Notes: generated by a model from the sequence alone, not told the origin. A DNA stretch of 64,000 bases from Sinonovacula constricta (GCA_007844125.1 CM017556.1:71486697-71550696), one strand, 5' to 3'; shown: positions 1-12,628, numbered from the stretch's first letter. Made by a program: numbers and translations.

Positions 1-454
1 GGGGTGAAATAAGGGTTGCTCAAGAAATTTGTGAGCTGCTTCAACTGCTTCTGTGTGATTGTATTTTTTTCTTAAAACACATGCCACATGAAAGTACAGA
101 GTCCTCTGTAGGAAGTATAAACAACAACATTTACAATTATATTTGACCTTAGTGTGAGCTTATCAACAATGGCAGTATGGTGTTGTTGTTGCATGCAATG
201 TTAACATTTGCAGCTTTATAAATTATGTCTTAATTTTTTAGTTAATGTCTTGCAGCCATAAGCTACAAATTATCAAAATATAAACTTCTAAATATTCAAC
301 AAACTTATTGTTTTTATATTTAATATCAAGAAGAATATACCAGAGCAGTTATTTTGCTAAAGGACATTTTCTAACTGTTTACAAATTGTTACAACTTGGC
401 CCTATCTTCACATTATTTTTTGTTCTTGGCCATTGGTCGTCTTTTAGTGTTTCT
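1..454. other. Unassigned AT-rich sequence, probably intron
   Basis: No gene is recognised here. The stretch lies upstream of the 14-bp array and, if the exon at 5790-6089 is real, is probably intronic. The first 50 or so bases are open in the frame starting at position 3 and read like a helical peptide followed by possible GT donors at 31 and 53, but the phases do not match the exon at 5790, so no exon is called. Confidence 0.4.
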
Positions 455-2650
455 CCACCATCATACTTTCACCATCACGCATCCACCATTGCACATCCAC
501 CATTGCACATCCACCATTGCACTTCCACCATCACACTTCCACCATCACACATCCACCATTGCACATCCACCATTGCACATCCACCATTGCACTTCCACCA
601 TCACACTTCCACCATCACACTTCCACCATCACACATCCACCATTGCACATCCACCATTGCACATCCACCATTGCACATCCACCATCATACTTCCACCATC
701 ACACTTCCACCATCACACATCCACCATTGCACATCCACCATTGCATATCCACCATTGCACTTCCACCATCACACTTCCACCATCACACTTCCACCATTGC
801 ACATCCACCATTGCACTTCCACCATTACACTTCCACCATCACACTTCCACCATCACACTTCTGCCATCACACTTCCACCATCACACTTCTGCCATCTCAT
901 TTCTGCCATCAGACTTTCACCATCACACTTTCACCATCGCACTTCCACCATCACACTTCCACCATCACACTTCTGCCATCACACTTCCACCATCATACTT
1001 CCACCATCACACTTCCACCATTGCACATCCACCATTGCACTTCCACCATTACATTTCCACCATTGCACTTCCACCATCACACTTCCACCATCACACTTCC
1101 ACCATTGCACTTCCACCATTACACTTCCACCATCACACTTCCACCATCACACTTCTGCCATCACACTTCCACCATCACACTTCTGCCATCTCATTTCTGC
1201 CATCAGACTTCCAGCCATCACACTTCCACCATCGCACTTCCACCATCACACTTCCACCATCACACTTCTGCCATCAGACTTCCACCATCACACTTCCACC
1301 ATCGCACTTCCACCATCATACTTCCACCATCACACAGTCCACCATTGCACATCCACCATTACACTTCCACCATTACACTTCCACCATCACACTTCTGCCA
1401 TCACACTTCCACCATCACACTTCTGCCATCTCATTTCTGCCATCAGACTTCCACCATCACACTTCCACCATCGCACTTCCACCATCACACTTCTGCCATC
1501 ACACTTCCACCATCACACTTCCACCATCACACTTCTGCCATCACACTTCCACCATCACACTTCTGCCATCTCATTTCTGCCATCAGACTTCCACCATCAC
1601 ACTTCCACCATCGCACTTCCACCATTACACTTCCACCATCACACTTCTGCCATCACACTTGCCATCACACTTCCACCATCACACTTCTGCCATCACACTT
1701 CCACCATCACACTTCTGCCATCTCATTTCTGCCATCAGACTTCCACCATCACACTTCCACCATCGCACTTCCACCATTACACTTCCACCATCACACTTCT
1801 GCCATCACACTTGCCATCACACTTCCACCATCACACTTCTGCCATCACACTTCCACCATCACACTTCTGCCATCTCATTTCTGCCATCACACTTCCACCA
1901 TCACACTTCCACCATCACACTTCTGCCATGATACTTCCACCATCACACTTCCACCATCACACATCTGCTATGACACTTCCACCATCACACTTCAACCATC
2001 ACACTTCTGCCATCACACTTCTGCCATCACACTTCAGCAATCATACTTCCCCCTTCGCACTTCCGCCATCACACATCCGACATTGCACTTCCACCTATCA
2101 CACTTCTGCTATCACACTTCCACCATCACACTTCTGCCATCACACTTCCCATCACACTTCCACCATCACCCTTCCACCATCACCCTTCAGCCATCACACT
2201 TCTGCCATCACATTTCTGTCATCACACTTCCACCATCACACTTCCACCATCACACTTCTGCCATGATACTTCCACCATCACACTTCCACCAACACACATC
2301 TGCTATGACACTTCCACCATCACACTTCAGCCATCACACTTCTGCCATCACACTTCAGCAATCATTAATTCCCCCTTTGCACTTCCTGCCATCACACATC
2401 TGACATTGCACTTCCACTATCACACTTCTGCTATCACACTTCCACCATCACACTTCCGCCATCACACTTCCCATCACACTTCCACCACCACCCTTCCACC
2501 ATCACCCTTCAGCCATCACACTTTCACCATTACACTTTCACCATCACACTTCCGCCATTGCACTTCCACCATCAAACTTCCACAATCACACTTACACCTT
2601 CGATCTTCTACCATCACACTTCTGAAATCACACTTTCACCACCACACTTG
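455..2650. repeat. 14-bp minisatellite (CCACCATCACACTT type)
   Basis: About 155 head-to-tail copies of a 14-bp unit close to CCACCATCACACTT, with variants carrying TTGCACATC, TTCTGCCATC and TCTCATTTCTGCC. Variant blocks recur several times (for example near 890, 1190, 1430, 1560 and 1720), showing higher-order duplication. Because 14 is not a multiple of 3 and the unit has no stop in any frame, all three plus frames stay open for 500-650 codons and encode the same 14-residue His/Thr/Pro-rich repeat. These are repeat by-products and not genes. Confidence 0.95.
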
Positions 2651-5600
2651 AAACTGGGACTATTTCTCTTGCTGGCTGTGTCTTATAATACAAACATAAG
2701 TTCTTGAAACTGGGGCTATTTCCCTTGCTGACTTGTCATATTGTACAACATATAAACCTGAAACTGGGGCTTTTCTCTTGCTGGCTTTGTCTTATACAAA
2801 CATATGTACTTGAAACTGAGGCTATTTCACTTGCTGGCTTTGTCTTATTATACAAACATATGTACTTGAAACTGGGGCTATTTCACTTGCTGGCTTTGTC
2901 TTATACAAACATATGTACTTGAAACTGGGGCTATTTCTCTTGCTGGCTTTGTCTTATTATACAAACATATGTACTTGAAACTGGGGCTATTTCTCTTGCT
3001 GGCTTTGTCTTATTATACAAACATATGTACTTGAAACTGGGGCTATTTCTCTTGCTGGCTTTGTCTTATTGCACAACATATACACCTGAAACGGGGGCTA
3101 TTTCTCTTGCTGGCTTTGTGTTATTATACAAACATAAGTATTTGAAACTGGGGCTTTGTCTTATTGTGAAGACACATGTATTGAAACTGGGGCTATTTCT
3201 CCTGATGGCTTTGTTGTATTGTACAAACATATGTACTTGAAACTGGGGCTATTTCTCCTGCTGGCTTTGTTGTATTGTACAAACATAGTACTTGAAACTG
3301 GGGCTATCTTTCTGCTGGCTTTGTTGTATTGTACAAACATATGTACTTGAAACTGGGGCTATTTCTCCTGCTGGCTTTGTTGTATTGTACAAACATATGT
3401 ACTTGAAACTGGGGCTATTTCTCCTGCTGGCTTTGTTGTATTGTACAAACATATGTACTTGAAACTGGGGCTATTTCTCTTGCTGGCTGTGTCTTATTAT
3501 ACAAACATATGTACTTGAAACTGGGACTATTTCCCTTGCTGGCTTTGTCTTATTGTACAGACATATATACCTGAAACTGGGGCTATTTCACTTGCTGGTT
3601 TTGTCTTTTTTGTACATCATATGCACCTGAAACTGGGGCTATCTCTCTTGCTGACTTTGTCTTATTGTACAGACATATATACCTGAAACTGGGGCTATTT
3701 CTCTTGCTGGCTTTGTCTTATTGTACAGACATATATACCTGAAACTGGGGCTACCTCTCTTGCTGGCTTTGTCTTATTGTACAAACATATATACTTGAAA
3801 CTGGGGCTATTTCTCATGCTGGCTTTGTCTTATTACACAAACATATATACCTGAAACTGGGGCTATTTCTCTTGCTGGCTTTGTCTTATTGTACAGACAT
3901 ATATACCTGAAACTGGGGCTATCTCTCTTGCTGGCTTTGTCTTATTGTACAAACATATACACCTGAAACTGGGGCTATTTCTCTTGCTGGCTTTGTCTTA
4001 TTATACAAACATATATACTTGAAACTGGGGCTATTTCCCTTGCTGGCTTTGTCTTATTGTACAGACATATATACCTGAAACTGAGGCTATTTCACTTGCT
4101 GGTTTTGTCTTTTTTGTACATCATATGCACCTGAAACTGGGGCTGTCTCTCTTGATGGCTTTGAGTTATTATACAAACACATGTACTTGAAACTAGGGCT
4201 ATTTCCCTTGCTGTCTTTGTCTTATTGTGAAGACACATGTATTGAAACTGGGGCTTTTTCACTTGCTGGCTTCTTATTGTACAGACATATATACTTGAAA
4301 CTGGGGCTATTTCCCTTGCTGGCTTTGTCTTATTATACAAACATATATACCTGAAACTGGGGCTATTTCACTTGCTGGCTTTGTCTTATTATACAAACAT
4401 ATATACCTGAAACTGGGGCTATTTCACTTGCTGGTTTTGTCTTTTTTGTACATCATATGCACCTGAAACTGGGGCTATCTCTCTTGCTGACTTTGTCTTA
4501 TTGTACAGACATATATACCTGAACCTGGAGCTACTTCTCTTGCTGGCTTTGTCTTATTGTACAGACATATGCACCTGAAACTGGGGCTATTTCTCTTGCT
4601 GGCTTTGTCTTATTGTACAGACATATATACCTGAACCTGGAGCTACTTCTCTTGCTGGCTTTGTCTTATTGTACAGACATATGCACCTGAAACTGGGGCT
4701 ATTTCTCTTGCTGGCTTTGTCTTATTGCACAACATATACACCTGAACCTAGGCTATTTCTCTTGCTGGCTTTGTCTTATTGTACAGACATATATACCTGA
4801 AACTGGGGCTATTTCTCTTGCTGGCTTTGTCTTATTGTACAGACATATATACCTGAAACTGGGGCTATCTCTCTTGCTGGCTTTGTCTTATTGTACAGAC
4901 ATATGCACCTGAAACTGGGGCTATTTCTCTTGCTGGCTTTGTCTTATTATACAAACATATATACTTGAAACTGGGGCTATTTCCCTTGCTGGCTTTGTCT
5001 TATTGTACAGACATATATACCTGAAACTGAGGCTATTTCACTTGCTGGTTTTGTCTTTTTTGTACATCATACGCACCTGAAACTGGGGCTATCTCTCTTG
5101 CTGGCTTTGAGTTATTATACAAACACATGTACTTGAAACTAGGGCTATTTCCCTTGCTGTCTTTGTCTTATTGTGAAGACACATGTATTGAAACTGGGGC
5201 TTTTTCACTTGCTGGCTTCTTATTGTACAGACATATATACCTGAAACTGGGGCTATTTCTCTTGCTGGCTTTGTCTTATTATACAAACATATGTACTTGA
5301 AACTGGGACTATTTCTCTTGCTGGCTTTGTTTTATTATACAGACATATATACCTGAAATTAGGGCTACTTCTCTTGCTGGCTTTGTCTTATTATACAAAC
5401 ATATGTACTTGAAACTGGGGCTATTTCTCTTGCTGGCTTTGTTTTATTATACAGACATATATACCTGAAATTGGGGCTACTTCTCTTGCTGGCTTTGTCT
5501 TATTATACAAACATATGTACTTGAAACTGGGGCTATTTCACTTGCTGGCTTTGTCTTATTGCACAACATATACACCTGAAACTGGGGCTATTTCTCTTGT

Positions 5601-5757
5601 TGGCTTTGTGTTATTATACAAACATAAGTATTTGAAATTGGGGCTATATCTGTTGCTGGCTTTGTCTTATTGCACAATAATACACCTGAACCTAGGCTAC
5701 TTCTCTTGCTGCCTTTTTCTTATTATACAAACATATATACTTGAAACTGGTGCTATT
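2648..5757. repeat. 56-bp minisatellite
   Basis: About 55 tandem copies of a 56-bp unit built around ACTTGAAACTGGGGCTATTT and TTGCTGGCTTTGTCTTATT, followed by a variable ACAAACATATGTA segment that contains the palindrome ACATATGT. A block of roughly 946 bp is itself duplicated (4020-4270 closely matches 4970-5220, including the rare variant GTTATTATACAAACACATG). The array directly follows the 14-bp array and stops about 30 bp before a splice acceptor at 5788-5789. Confidence 0.95.
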
Positions 5758-5789
5758 AACTATATTTTTTATATTTTTAATTATTTCAG

Positions 5790-6089
5790 AGAGCTAAAGA
5801 CCTCAACAATAGTGAAAGGGAGCGAAGACAAGCCTTATCTGACCACGAATGTGTTCTGAATGATCTTGACCAGCAGAGTTCAACACTAGGGTCAATTAAA
5901 TGTGATTCATATTGTGACCTTGACATTAGTAGTGATAACATGCAAGGAAATGTCAAATTGTATGCAAGCCACAGACAGCGGAGAGTGGAATCATTCCTGA
6001 GAAATGTGTATGAGAAAAGGGACAAGTTCATACAAGATATTCTGGACTCTTCCAAAAAGGAGGTCAGGAGTGTGTCTTGTGCATCCTAG
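5790..6089 (+). CDS. Terminal coding exon of an unrecognised gene
   Basis: An open frame of 99 codons ends in TAG at 6087-6089 and begins right after a T-rich tract and CAG (5787-5789), a good splice acceptor. There is no initiating ATG, so it is read as the last coding exon of a plus-strand gene whose earlier exons lie before this window or are missed. The peptide starts RAKDLNNSERERRQAL and ends near KKEVRSVSCAS. It is rich in charged residues, with a likely helical C-terminal part (FLRNVYEKRDKFIQDILDS). I recognise no domain and assign no function. Putative polyadenylation signals follow closely. The presumed preceding intron holds the 14-bp and 56-bp arrays. A 100-codon frame bounded by an acceptor and followed by AATAAA is reasonable evidence, but without transcripts it remains a prediction. 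Confidence 0.6.
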   Translation, partial: RAKDLNNSERERRQALSDHECVLNDLDQQSSTLGSIKCDSYCDLDISSDNMQGNVKLYASHRQRRVESFLRNVYEKRDKFIQDILDSSKKEVRSVSCAS

Positions 6090-6095
6090 TTAACC

Positions 6096-6330
6096 AATAA
6101 ATGGGACACAACATATTCTTCAAGAATAAATATAAGAATGTGTATTTATGCCTCACTTACGGGCTTTTGTGATTCATAGACAAGGTGGTGTAATCAAGCT
6201 GGCTCTGGCATATTAAATTTCATCAATCTTTTTATCCAAACATACATTTGTGGAAAGAAATATTGTAAAAAAAACACAACGTTATTTAAACATTCACTGA
6301 TGTGATCGGTGAATGTATCTTACCAATAAA
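6096..6330 (+). terminator. Candidate polyadenylation signals
   Basis: AATAAA occurs at 6096-6101, 6125-6130 and 6325-6330, with another at 6681-6686. They follow the stop codon of the exon at 5790-6089, so one or more probably mark the end of its transcript. Which is used cannot be told from sequence. Confidence 0.4.
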
Positions 6331-6827
6331 ACCTATAAACCAGAACTTGTACTTAAATATATTTAATGGTAAAACTTGAACTTTAGTAATGCCAAAACTT
6401 TTAATTAGGAAATTTTGTTGTAGATCCATGTTTTAAATTATCTTATTAAATCAGCAATCTAAGCATAAAGTGTTGCTTGAGTTGTAACAAGAACAACATG
6501 TAAGAAAAATATATAATGTACTTTTTTAGTTCGACTGTAATGTTGGTTGATATGCATGTTATTTCTTGTTATTATATTAAACCAGAATGTTATTACTCCA
6601 TGTGTTGTTAATGTATATTCTGCCCTGAACAAAGCTTCAATTGTATATGATCTGAGGATTGTACCTTTCTAATTGCAGTCAATAAACTAGATGTGCGTAG
6701 TCTTATACATCAAATTTTATAATGGGCAATACCAATCACATCAGATATTTTTTTGACCTTAAGCAGAAAAGAGCAACACATCTTCAGTCATATCTGAAAC
6801 ATATCTAAAGTGTTGGAGCGTGGGTGG

Positions 6828-7135
6828 GGGGTGTCAGAATATCAGCATTTAGATCATACAAACTCTGAAGAAATTGTTTTGCGTTGTCAGAGTTTCAGCA
6901 ATAACATCAAACAAAATCTAGCGCATTGTTGAGTTGTCAGAATATCAGAATTAAGATCATACAAAATCAAGCACACTGTTTTGAGTTGTCAGAGTATAAG
7001 CATTAACATTATACAGAATATTGTGGTTGTTTTGAGTTGTCGGAATATCAGCATTAAGATCATACAAAATCAAGCACACTGTTTTGAGTTGTCAGCGTAT
7101 AAGCATTAACATCATACAGAATATTGCGCCCTGTT
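6828..7135. repeat. 52-bp tandem repeat, about 6 copies
   Basis: Units start at GAGTTGTCAG-like sequence near 6832, 6881, 6931, 6983, 7034 and 7086, giving a 50-52 bp period. Two variants alternate: one contains AATATCAGCATTAAGATC, the other GTATAAGCATTAACATC. The better-preserved repeat is therefore a dimer of about 103 bp. The bases between this block and 7510 show nothing recognisable. Confidence 0.85.
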
Positions 7136-7511
7136 TTACTTTCTCTCTAACATGTTTAAATGGTGTTTAGTTAAAAATCAATACATGAAAACTTTTGACA
7201 TCATAGAACTTTTGACATCATATTATGAAACTGTAAAAATGATAGCCCGTCAAAGAGAGGAAATAAACAAATATCCAATAGAAGCAAAAATGAAGAAATG
7301 CTTGAATTAATTGGACTTCAATCTGTGATTTTACCTCTGGTTCGGCAATCCACTGCTCAACTGACTCATGTCTAAACCACATTATCTATCAATGTTTCGT
7401 TTAGTTTTGTTATACGATGTGCGAACGGTACATGTCTACATACAGATTTCAACATAAACTTTGCTATGACTCTGAAGGTTTCATACAAACACTTATCAGT
7501 TTATTTGGCCT

Positions 7512-8052
7512 ACGTTCGATCTCAAGAAGATGTCAATTACAATTGTTGTAAGGTCGATCTCAAGAATGGGTCAATTACTATTGTTTTAAGGTCGATCTCA
7601 AGAAGAGGTCAGTTACAATTGTTGTAAGGTCGATATCAAGAAGGGGTCAATTACAATTGTTGTAAGGTCGATCTCAAGAAGGCGTCAATTACTATTGTTG
7701 TAAGGTCGATATCAAGAAGAGGTCAATTACAGTTGTTGTAAGGTCGATCTGAAGAAGGGGTCAATTACAATTGTTGTAAGGTCGATATCAAGAAGAGGTC
7801 AATTACTATTGTTGTAAGGTCGATATCAAGAAGAGGGTCAATTACTATTGATTTAAGGTCGATCTCAAGAAGGCGTCAATTACTATTGTTGTAAGGTCGA
7901 TCTGAAGAAGAGGTCAATTACAATTGTTGTAAGGTCGATATCAAGAAGCGGTCAATTACTATTGTTGTAAGGTCGATCTCAAGAAGATGTCAATTACAGT
8001 TGTTGTAAGGTCGATCCCAAAAAGAGGTCAATTACAATTGTTGTAAGGTCGA
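7512..8052. repeat. 38-bp minisatellite, left part
   Basis: About 14 copies of a 38-bp unit close to AAGGTCGATCTCAAGAAGGG followed by GTCAATTACAATTGTTGT. The unit contains the inverted repeat CAATT-AC-AATTG. The array is interrupted at 8052 by the BEL/Pao retrotransposon and resumes at 14838. Confidence 0.95.
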
Positions 8053-8236
8053 TGTCGTGGAATAAATTCCATAACGTTACAGCAGACGTTATATGGCGCG
8101 TTAACGCTTACTAGGTATTGGCGACGTCCGTGACGTCACTTCCGTATTATTGTTTTGTGACGTAGAGTAAAATAAACGGTCGAACCTGGAATACGCAGTC
8201 TAAGTTGTTCTTACACAACCGAGTACATTCATCACA
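8053..8236 (+). repeat. 5' LTR of the BEL/Pao element
   Basis: 184 bp, starting TGTCGTGGAATAAATTCC and ending CATCACA. It differs from the 3' LTR at one base (GAGTACATTC here, GAGTACCTTC there). An AATAAA lies at 8171-8176, a likely polyadenylation signal in the R/U5 part. Confidence 0.95.
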
Positions 8237-8241
8237 TTTTA

Positions 8242-8259
8242 TGGTGCCATGACGAAACT
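8242..8259 (+). promoter_or_regulatory. Candidate tRNA primer-binding site
   Basis: Five bases after the 5' LTR the sequence TGGTGCCATGACGAAACT begins with TGG, as expected for pairing with the CCA end of a tRNA. I cannot name the tRNA from sequence alone. Confidence 0.5.
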
Positions 8260-8270
8260 AATCAAGAAAT

Positions 8271-9731
8271 ATGAAGCTAGAGAAAATCCTATCAATACGA
8301 GAAGCGCACAGACGGGCAATTTCCATCAGATTTGATGAATTTGAGGCGGCTAAAGAAGACTCAACTTCACTGAAGTGCCGCATATTGCTGAGAGGTATTG
8401 AAGAGAAAGTTGAGATTTTAACTTCGCTAAACGATAAAGTACAAGAGGCGATAGAAACCGCGGATATTACGGACGAGATACTAGCAACCGAAGATTATAC
8501 AACCCAGCTACATATACGAGTTGGAGAGATCCGAGAGTATATGAGATTAAAAAGCGTTCAAGATGGCCGTGCGCAACAGAACACCAGCAACAACCAGACC
8601 GAAGAGACCGAGGTAACTCGCATAGACACCACCGACGGGCCGTCATACGTGAGAGATTTCAACATACAAACGGTAACAGACAACACGGGTTTGCAGCATC
8701 AAACTGTAAGTAAAAGTACGTACTTAAATAATCATAAGCTGCCAACACTGACCTTACCCACCTTTACAGAAGATATTCTTGATTGGCATAGCTTTTGGGA
8801 CGCATTTAATGCAGCTGTTCATTCGAACCCACACTTAACGGATGCGCAAAAGTTTACCTACCTTAAATCCCAGTTAGAAGGTGATGCAGCCAGAGCAGTA
8901 GCGGGATTTAGTTTAACAAACGCTAACTACACTGAGGCATAAGAGTTGTTAACGGATAGGTTTGGCAGGACTAGTAAAATTATAAATGCCCACATGCAAG
9001 CCTTGTAACATTTGCCGCCCCCGAGTTCACAAATTGACAGCCTCCGAAATAACTATGATCAACTAGAAACAAATATACGGGGCCTAGAAACATTAGGTGA
9101 AAATCAGGAGAATTTCGGTGGTCTACTTGTGCCAGTAATTCTAGGTAAGCTTCCCTCTGAGTTACGCAGAAACCTTGCCAGAATAAACGAGACGGAAAGG
9201 TGGACATTACGGGATTTACGGAAAGCCTTTAAACGGGAATTAAACATTATTGAGGCGGGACTAGACGATACGAACCATCAAAGCGCGTACATCCCGACGG
9301 CCTCATTTCATACAGGCACAAGCGCCAGACGACATAGCGATATACAGAACTTGCAGTATAAACAGGTACCTGCTCAACATAAACCAAAATGTGCGTTTTG
9401 TGAAGGAAACCACCTGCCTGCCGACTGCTTTCAAGTGAAAGATCACAATACAAGAATACATGTTATCAAACAAAAACGTTTGTGTTTCAACTGTTTACAC
9501 TCACATAAAGTATCAGACTGTCCGTCACATTTCCGTTGTCGAACATGCAAACGAAAACATCACACCAGTATATGTTCTAACAATCAGACTAGCGCCAGGT
9601 CATCAACACTCTGCAACACGCACGTCGCACGCAAACATTGTAAATACGTGTCCTCTAACACTACCATTTCCAGCAACGCAACCCACGTCCTCACAATCAT
9701 ACACATTCACGTTACATACTACGTCATGTGA
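8271..9731 (+). pseudogene. BEL/Pao gag region, interrupted by two stops
   Basis: The frame starting at ATG 8271 encodes an N-terminal coiled-coil-like region, then a DUF1759 segment with motifs such as LPTLTLPTFTEDILDWHSFW and YLKSQLEGDAARAV. It is stopped by TAA at 8940-8942 and again at 9006-9008, and stays in the same frame through to 9731. Three tandem C-x2-C-x3-H-x4-C zinc knuckles (first cysteine codons near 9390, 9483 and 9540) close the gag part and would bind RNA during particle assembly. After about 9600 the frame loses family-like character and the better frame is the next one, which points to a frameshift before the protease. The family is clear; this copy is broken. Confidence 0.88.
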
Positions 9732-9751
9732 ACCGACTAAAGGTGTTTTAA

Positions 9752-10381
9752 CTGAAGACAGCTGTCGCACCGATCTGCACCGACAAGTTACAAGTAGAAG
9801 CAAATGTCCTGTTTGATGAGGGTGCACAGATATCATTTATAACAGAGAAGTTGGCACACAGACTCCAGATTGCGCGCACCGGAAGTGAGGTAATACACCT
9901 AGCATCATTTGGAAATTCTACCCAGTCCGTACGTCGGTTTGACAAGGCGACAATACATCTTAAAACCCTAGAGGGTGAGTTGATTACATTAAGCGTTCTA
10001 ATAGTACCGACAATAGCAGCACCACTTAATAACAGCACACAGAGGCAAGTCAGTCAGCTACCATACTTGAGAGGGTTGACGTTGGCTCATCATGTGACAT
10101 TAGAAGACCTGTTCGAGATTGAAGTTCTGGTAGGCGCCGATCACTTTTGGAACTTCATACAGGATACAGTGATTCGCGGCGATGGTCCGACAGCTGTGGC
10201 ATCAAAGCTCGGATTTCTTCTGTCCGGACCACTTCCGGCGACGCCCTTGCATAAGAATAATACATATATCATGAACGTGATAACAGCACCTCCACCGATT
10301 TGTGATCTTGAGAAATTCTGGAATCTGAAAGTATTGGAGTGTGTGAACAAATCCCTAAACAGACCGGATGTGACATACTAG
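9752..10381 (+). pseudogene. BEL/Pao aspartic protease region
   Basis: Downstream of a stop at 9749-9751 a frame opens with the pattern LFDEGAQISFIT, whose D-E-G (9815-9823) takes the place of the D-S/T-G active site of retroviral-type proteases. The third-position Ser/Thr is replaced by Glu, which may itself be a damaged residue. It continues with features of the DUF1758/peptidase A17 region such as VLVGADHFW and SKLGFLLSGPL. The frame closes at 10381, but the real continuation has already moved to another frame near 10328. Confidence 0.8.
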
Positions 10382-11679
10382 AGACATACAAACAGACATG
10401 TTTAACATTCGAAAACAACCAGTATGTAGCGAAACTACCTTGGAAATCTGATCACGAACCATTACCGTCCAATTACCACATCGCGAAACGGAGAGCAGAG
10501 AGCACTATTGCTCGCCTGAACAAGGAACCGGAAATGCTAATGCATTACGGAAAAATCATCGAAGAACAGGAAATAAAAGGATTCATAGAACGAGTTCCAG
10601 AAACTGAGTTAAACAAAATTGATGTACACTACATACCACACCATGCAGTGAGAAAGGACTCAACAACCACACCCATCCGAGTAGTATATGATTGTAGCTG
10701 TAAACAAGCAAGAGACCAGCCAAGTCTAAATGACTGCTTGGAATCTACACCACCCGAGTTAAACGACTTGAGCGGCATTTTACTGAGATTTCGACTGCAT
10801 GAATACGGTGTTTCCAGCGACATAGAAAAGGCGTTTCTACACGTTGGTTTGCATGAAAAAGACCGAGATTATACAAGATTTCTATGGTTGACAGACCCCA
10901 TCGATCCTACCAGTGCACTACAAACCTACCGTTTCAGATCGGTATTATTTGGCGCAACGTGTTCGCCATTTATATTAAATGCGACCATACATAAACATCT
11001 TGAAAGCAACCTATGCTGGGTGAGTGACTTGCTTAGACAAGATCTGTATGTGGACAATATTCTCACGTCAATACCACAAGAAAAAACGGCCATAGAATAT
11101 TTTCAGAAATCACGTGACATCATGTCGTCTGGTGGATTCAACTTACGATCATGGACTTCTAACAGTGCAACGCTTAGACAGACAGCGTTAGCGACGGGCG
11201 TTTTAGACAGCGACCAGATAACCAAGGTACTCGGCATGCGCTGGAATACTACAACCGACGAGCTAATGTTTACAGGCAAACACATTCCAGACAGAGATAT
11301 TTGCACAAAAAGAGAAATACTACAGCAACTTTCACGCATATACGATCCTCTTGGAATTCTTAGTCCCGTTACGATTCGTGCGAAATTACTATTGCAAGAA
11401 ATTTGGCGGGAAAAGTTTGACTGGGATTCACCGTTACCAGATAACATTCAAACAAGTTGGACTGAAATAGTGAAGGACCTTTACGTAGTCATAGAAACCA
11501 AGTTTCAACGCCACTACTTCCGTTCATCACCGGAAGCTGCCATGACATCAGATTCGGACGACAATCATATTCTGCATATTTTTGTGGATGCAAGCCAAAG
11601 CGCTTATGATGCTGTAGCGTACTTGTGTAAACACAATATCTGCACCTTGATCATGGCTAAAATCGCGTGGCACCTTTAA
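10327..11679 (+). pseudogene. BEL/Pao reverse transcriptase and start of RNase H
   Basis: A frame of about 450 codons contains the RT palm motifs: VVYDCSCK, SSDIEKAFLHVGL (first catalytic aspartate), FGATCSPFILN, and YVDN at 11047-11058, the BEL/Pao form of the YXDD box. RT connection sequences follow (ILGMRWNTTTDEL-like, IYDPLGILSPVTIRAK), then the first RNase H strand, IFVDASQSAYDAVAYL, with its Asp. The frame is lost close to 11655 by a single-base change and ends at 11679. The frame contains no other stop, so the RT domain looks intact in itself. Confidence 0.9.
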
Positions 11680-11855
11680 AACAGATTACCCTACCTCGTT
11701 TAGAGTTAATGGCGGCAGTTATCGGAGTTCGTTTAGCTAAACACATACATAACACGTTACCATGTCAGGAGACTCACTACTGGTCAGATGGCCAGATTGT
11801 CCTTCATTGGATCAGAGCAAAGAAACCGCTGAACAGATTCGTTCAAAATAGAATA
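11667..11855 (+). pseudogene. BEL/Pao RNase H segment cut by a MITE
   Basis: The frame resumes with LPRLELMAAVIGVRLAKHI and YWSDGQIVLHWI, standard RNase H sequences of BEL/Pao polyproteins, and stops a few bases into the MITE that begins at 11856. The rest of the domain restarts on the far side of the MITE at 12629 in a different frame number, because the insertion plus its TA duplication is 773 bp. Confidence 0.85.
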
Positions 11856-12626
11856 CTGTGAAAGCATTTTATTTCGTGGGGCAGAACTTTCGTTGTTTGT
11901 AGAGGACAGGCATATTCGTGGGTACTTGATTTCGTGGATTGCCCTACCCACGAAAATAAAAAAAAATACCTTCGATTTTTGACAGATACGAAACTGAGGC
12001 CTAACACTGAAACAGGGTCAATTGCGAAACTACGGATTAGCGAGTGACTCTGCCTATTGTCTTACGTCACGCCTGGTGATATTGATCCACGGCAGCCGGT
12101 CAATGTTTTCACAGCCGAGTCTCATCAGACGACTTTTATGACACCTGTCAATTAGCGTGTCATTTAAGGGATTATATTCATAAAGATGTGAAGGGCGCGG
12201 GTTCTTTTAAGGGTCGTATTTAACGAAGCCATTGACTGTCAATTAACGCCAATTAGCGTACTATACAAACTGACACAAAACAGACCCTTGAGTAAACACC
12301 CTACACCTATAAAGTTTATAGTGCTAGTGTATATATTACAGTATAAAATTACTTAGCATAGTTCGTTTTTTATGATTAAATGGCTTATGTTCGTAAACAT
12401 GTTTTATCGTTCTATGTCAATACAATGTAAATAAAGAGTGAAATCGTCTGTTTGTTTGAGCTTTATGTCCTGTTTAGTGAAAATATGTTGACATGATTTA
12501 CAAGTAAATCTAGCATTCGAAAGTCTAACCGAGGGGATTTTATATCGTTGGTACTTAAATTCGTGGATTGACTTGCCCACGAATTCCACGAAATTAAATG
12601 CCCAACGAAATAAAATGCTTTCACAG
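11856..12626. mobile_element. MITE with CTGTGAAAGC terminal inverted repeats, TA duplication
   Basis: A 771-bp insertion starts CTGTGAAAGCATTTTATTTC and ends with the reverse complement (GAAATAAAATGCTTTCACAG). It is flanked by TA on both sides (11854-11855 and 12627-12628). Beyond the roughly 25-bp outer repeat, subterminal motifs of the type ATTTCGTGGATTG and CCCACGAA recur at both ends. There is no coding capacity. TA duplication suggests mobilisation by a Tc1/mariner-like or other TA-targeting transposase; the superfamily is inferred. Confidence 0.85.
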
Positions 12627-12628
12627 TA

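Noticed and set aside
1..54. Upstream exon of the gene ending at 6089
   Set aside because: The frame from base 3 looks protein-like and GTGAGC at 31 is a fair donor, but the phase does not fit the 5790 acceptor and the evidence is too short.
308..2651. Long plus-strand frames of 500-650 codons encoding His/Thr/Pro repeats
   Set aside because: All three frames are open because a 14-bp unit without stops cycles through every frame. The three predicted proteins are the same repeat; there is no gene signal beyond the array.
2704..5859. Frames encoding KLGLF(H/L)LLALSY repeats and their minus-strand counterparts
   Set aside because: They follow the 56-bp units and change with unit variants; by-products of the array.
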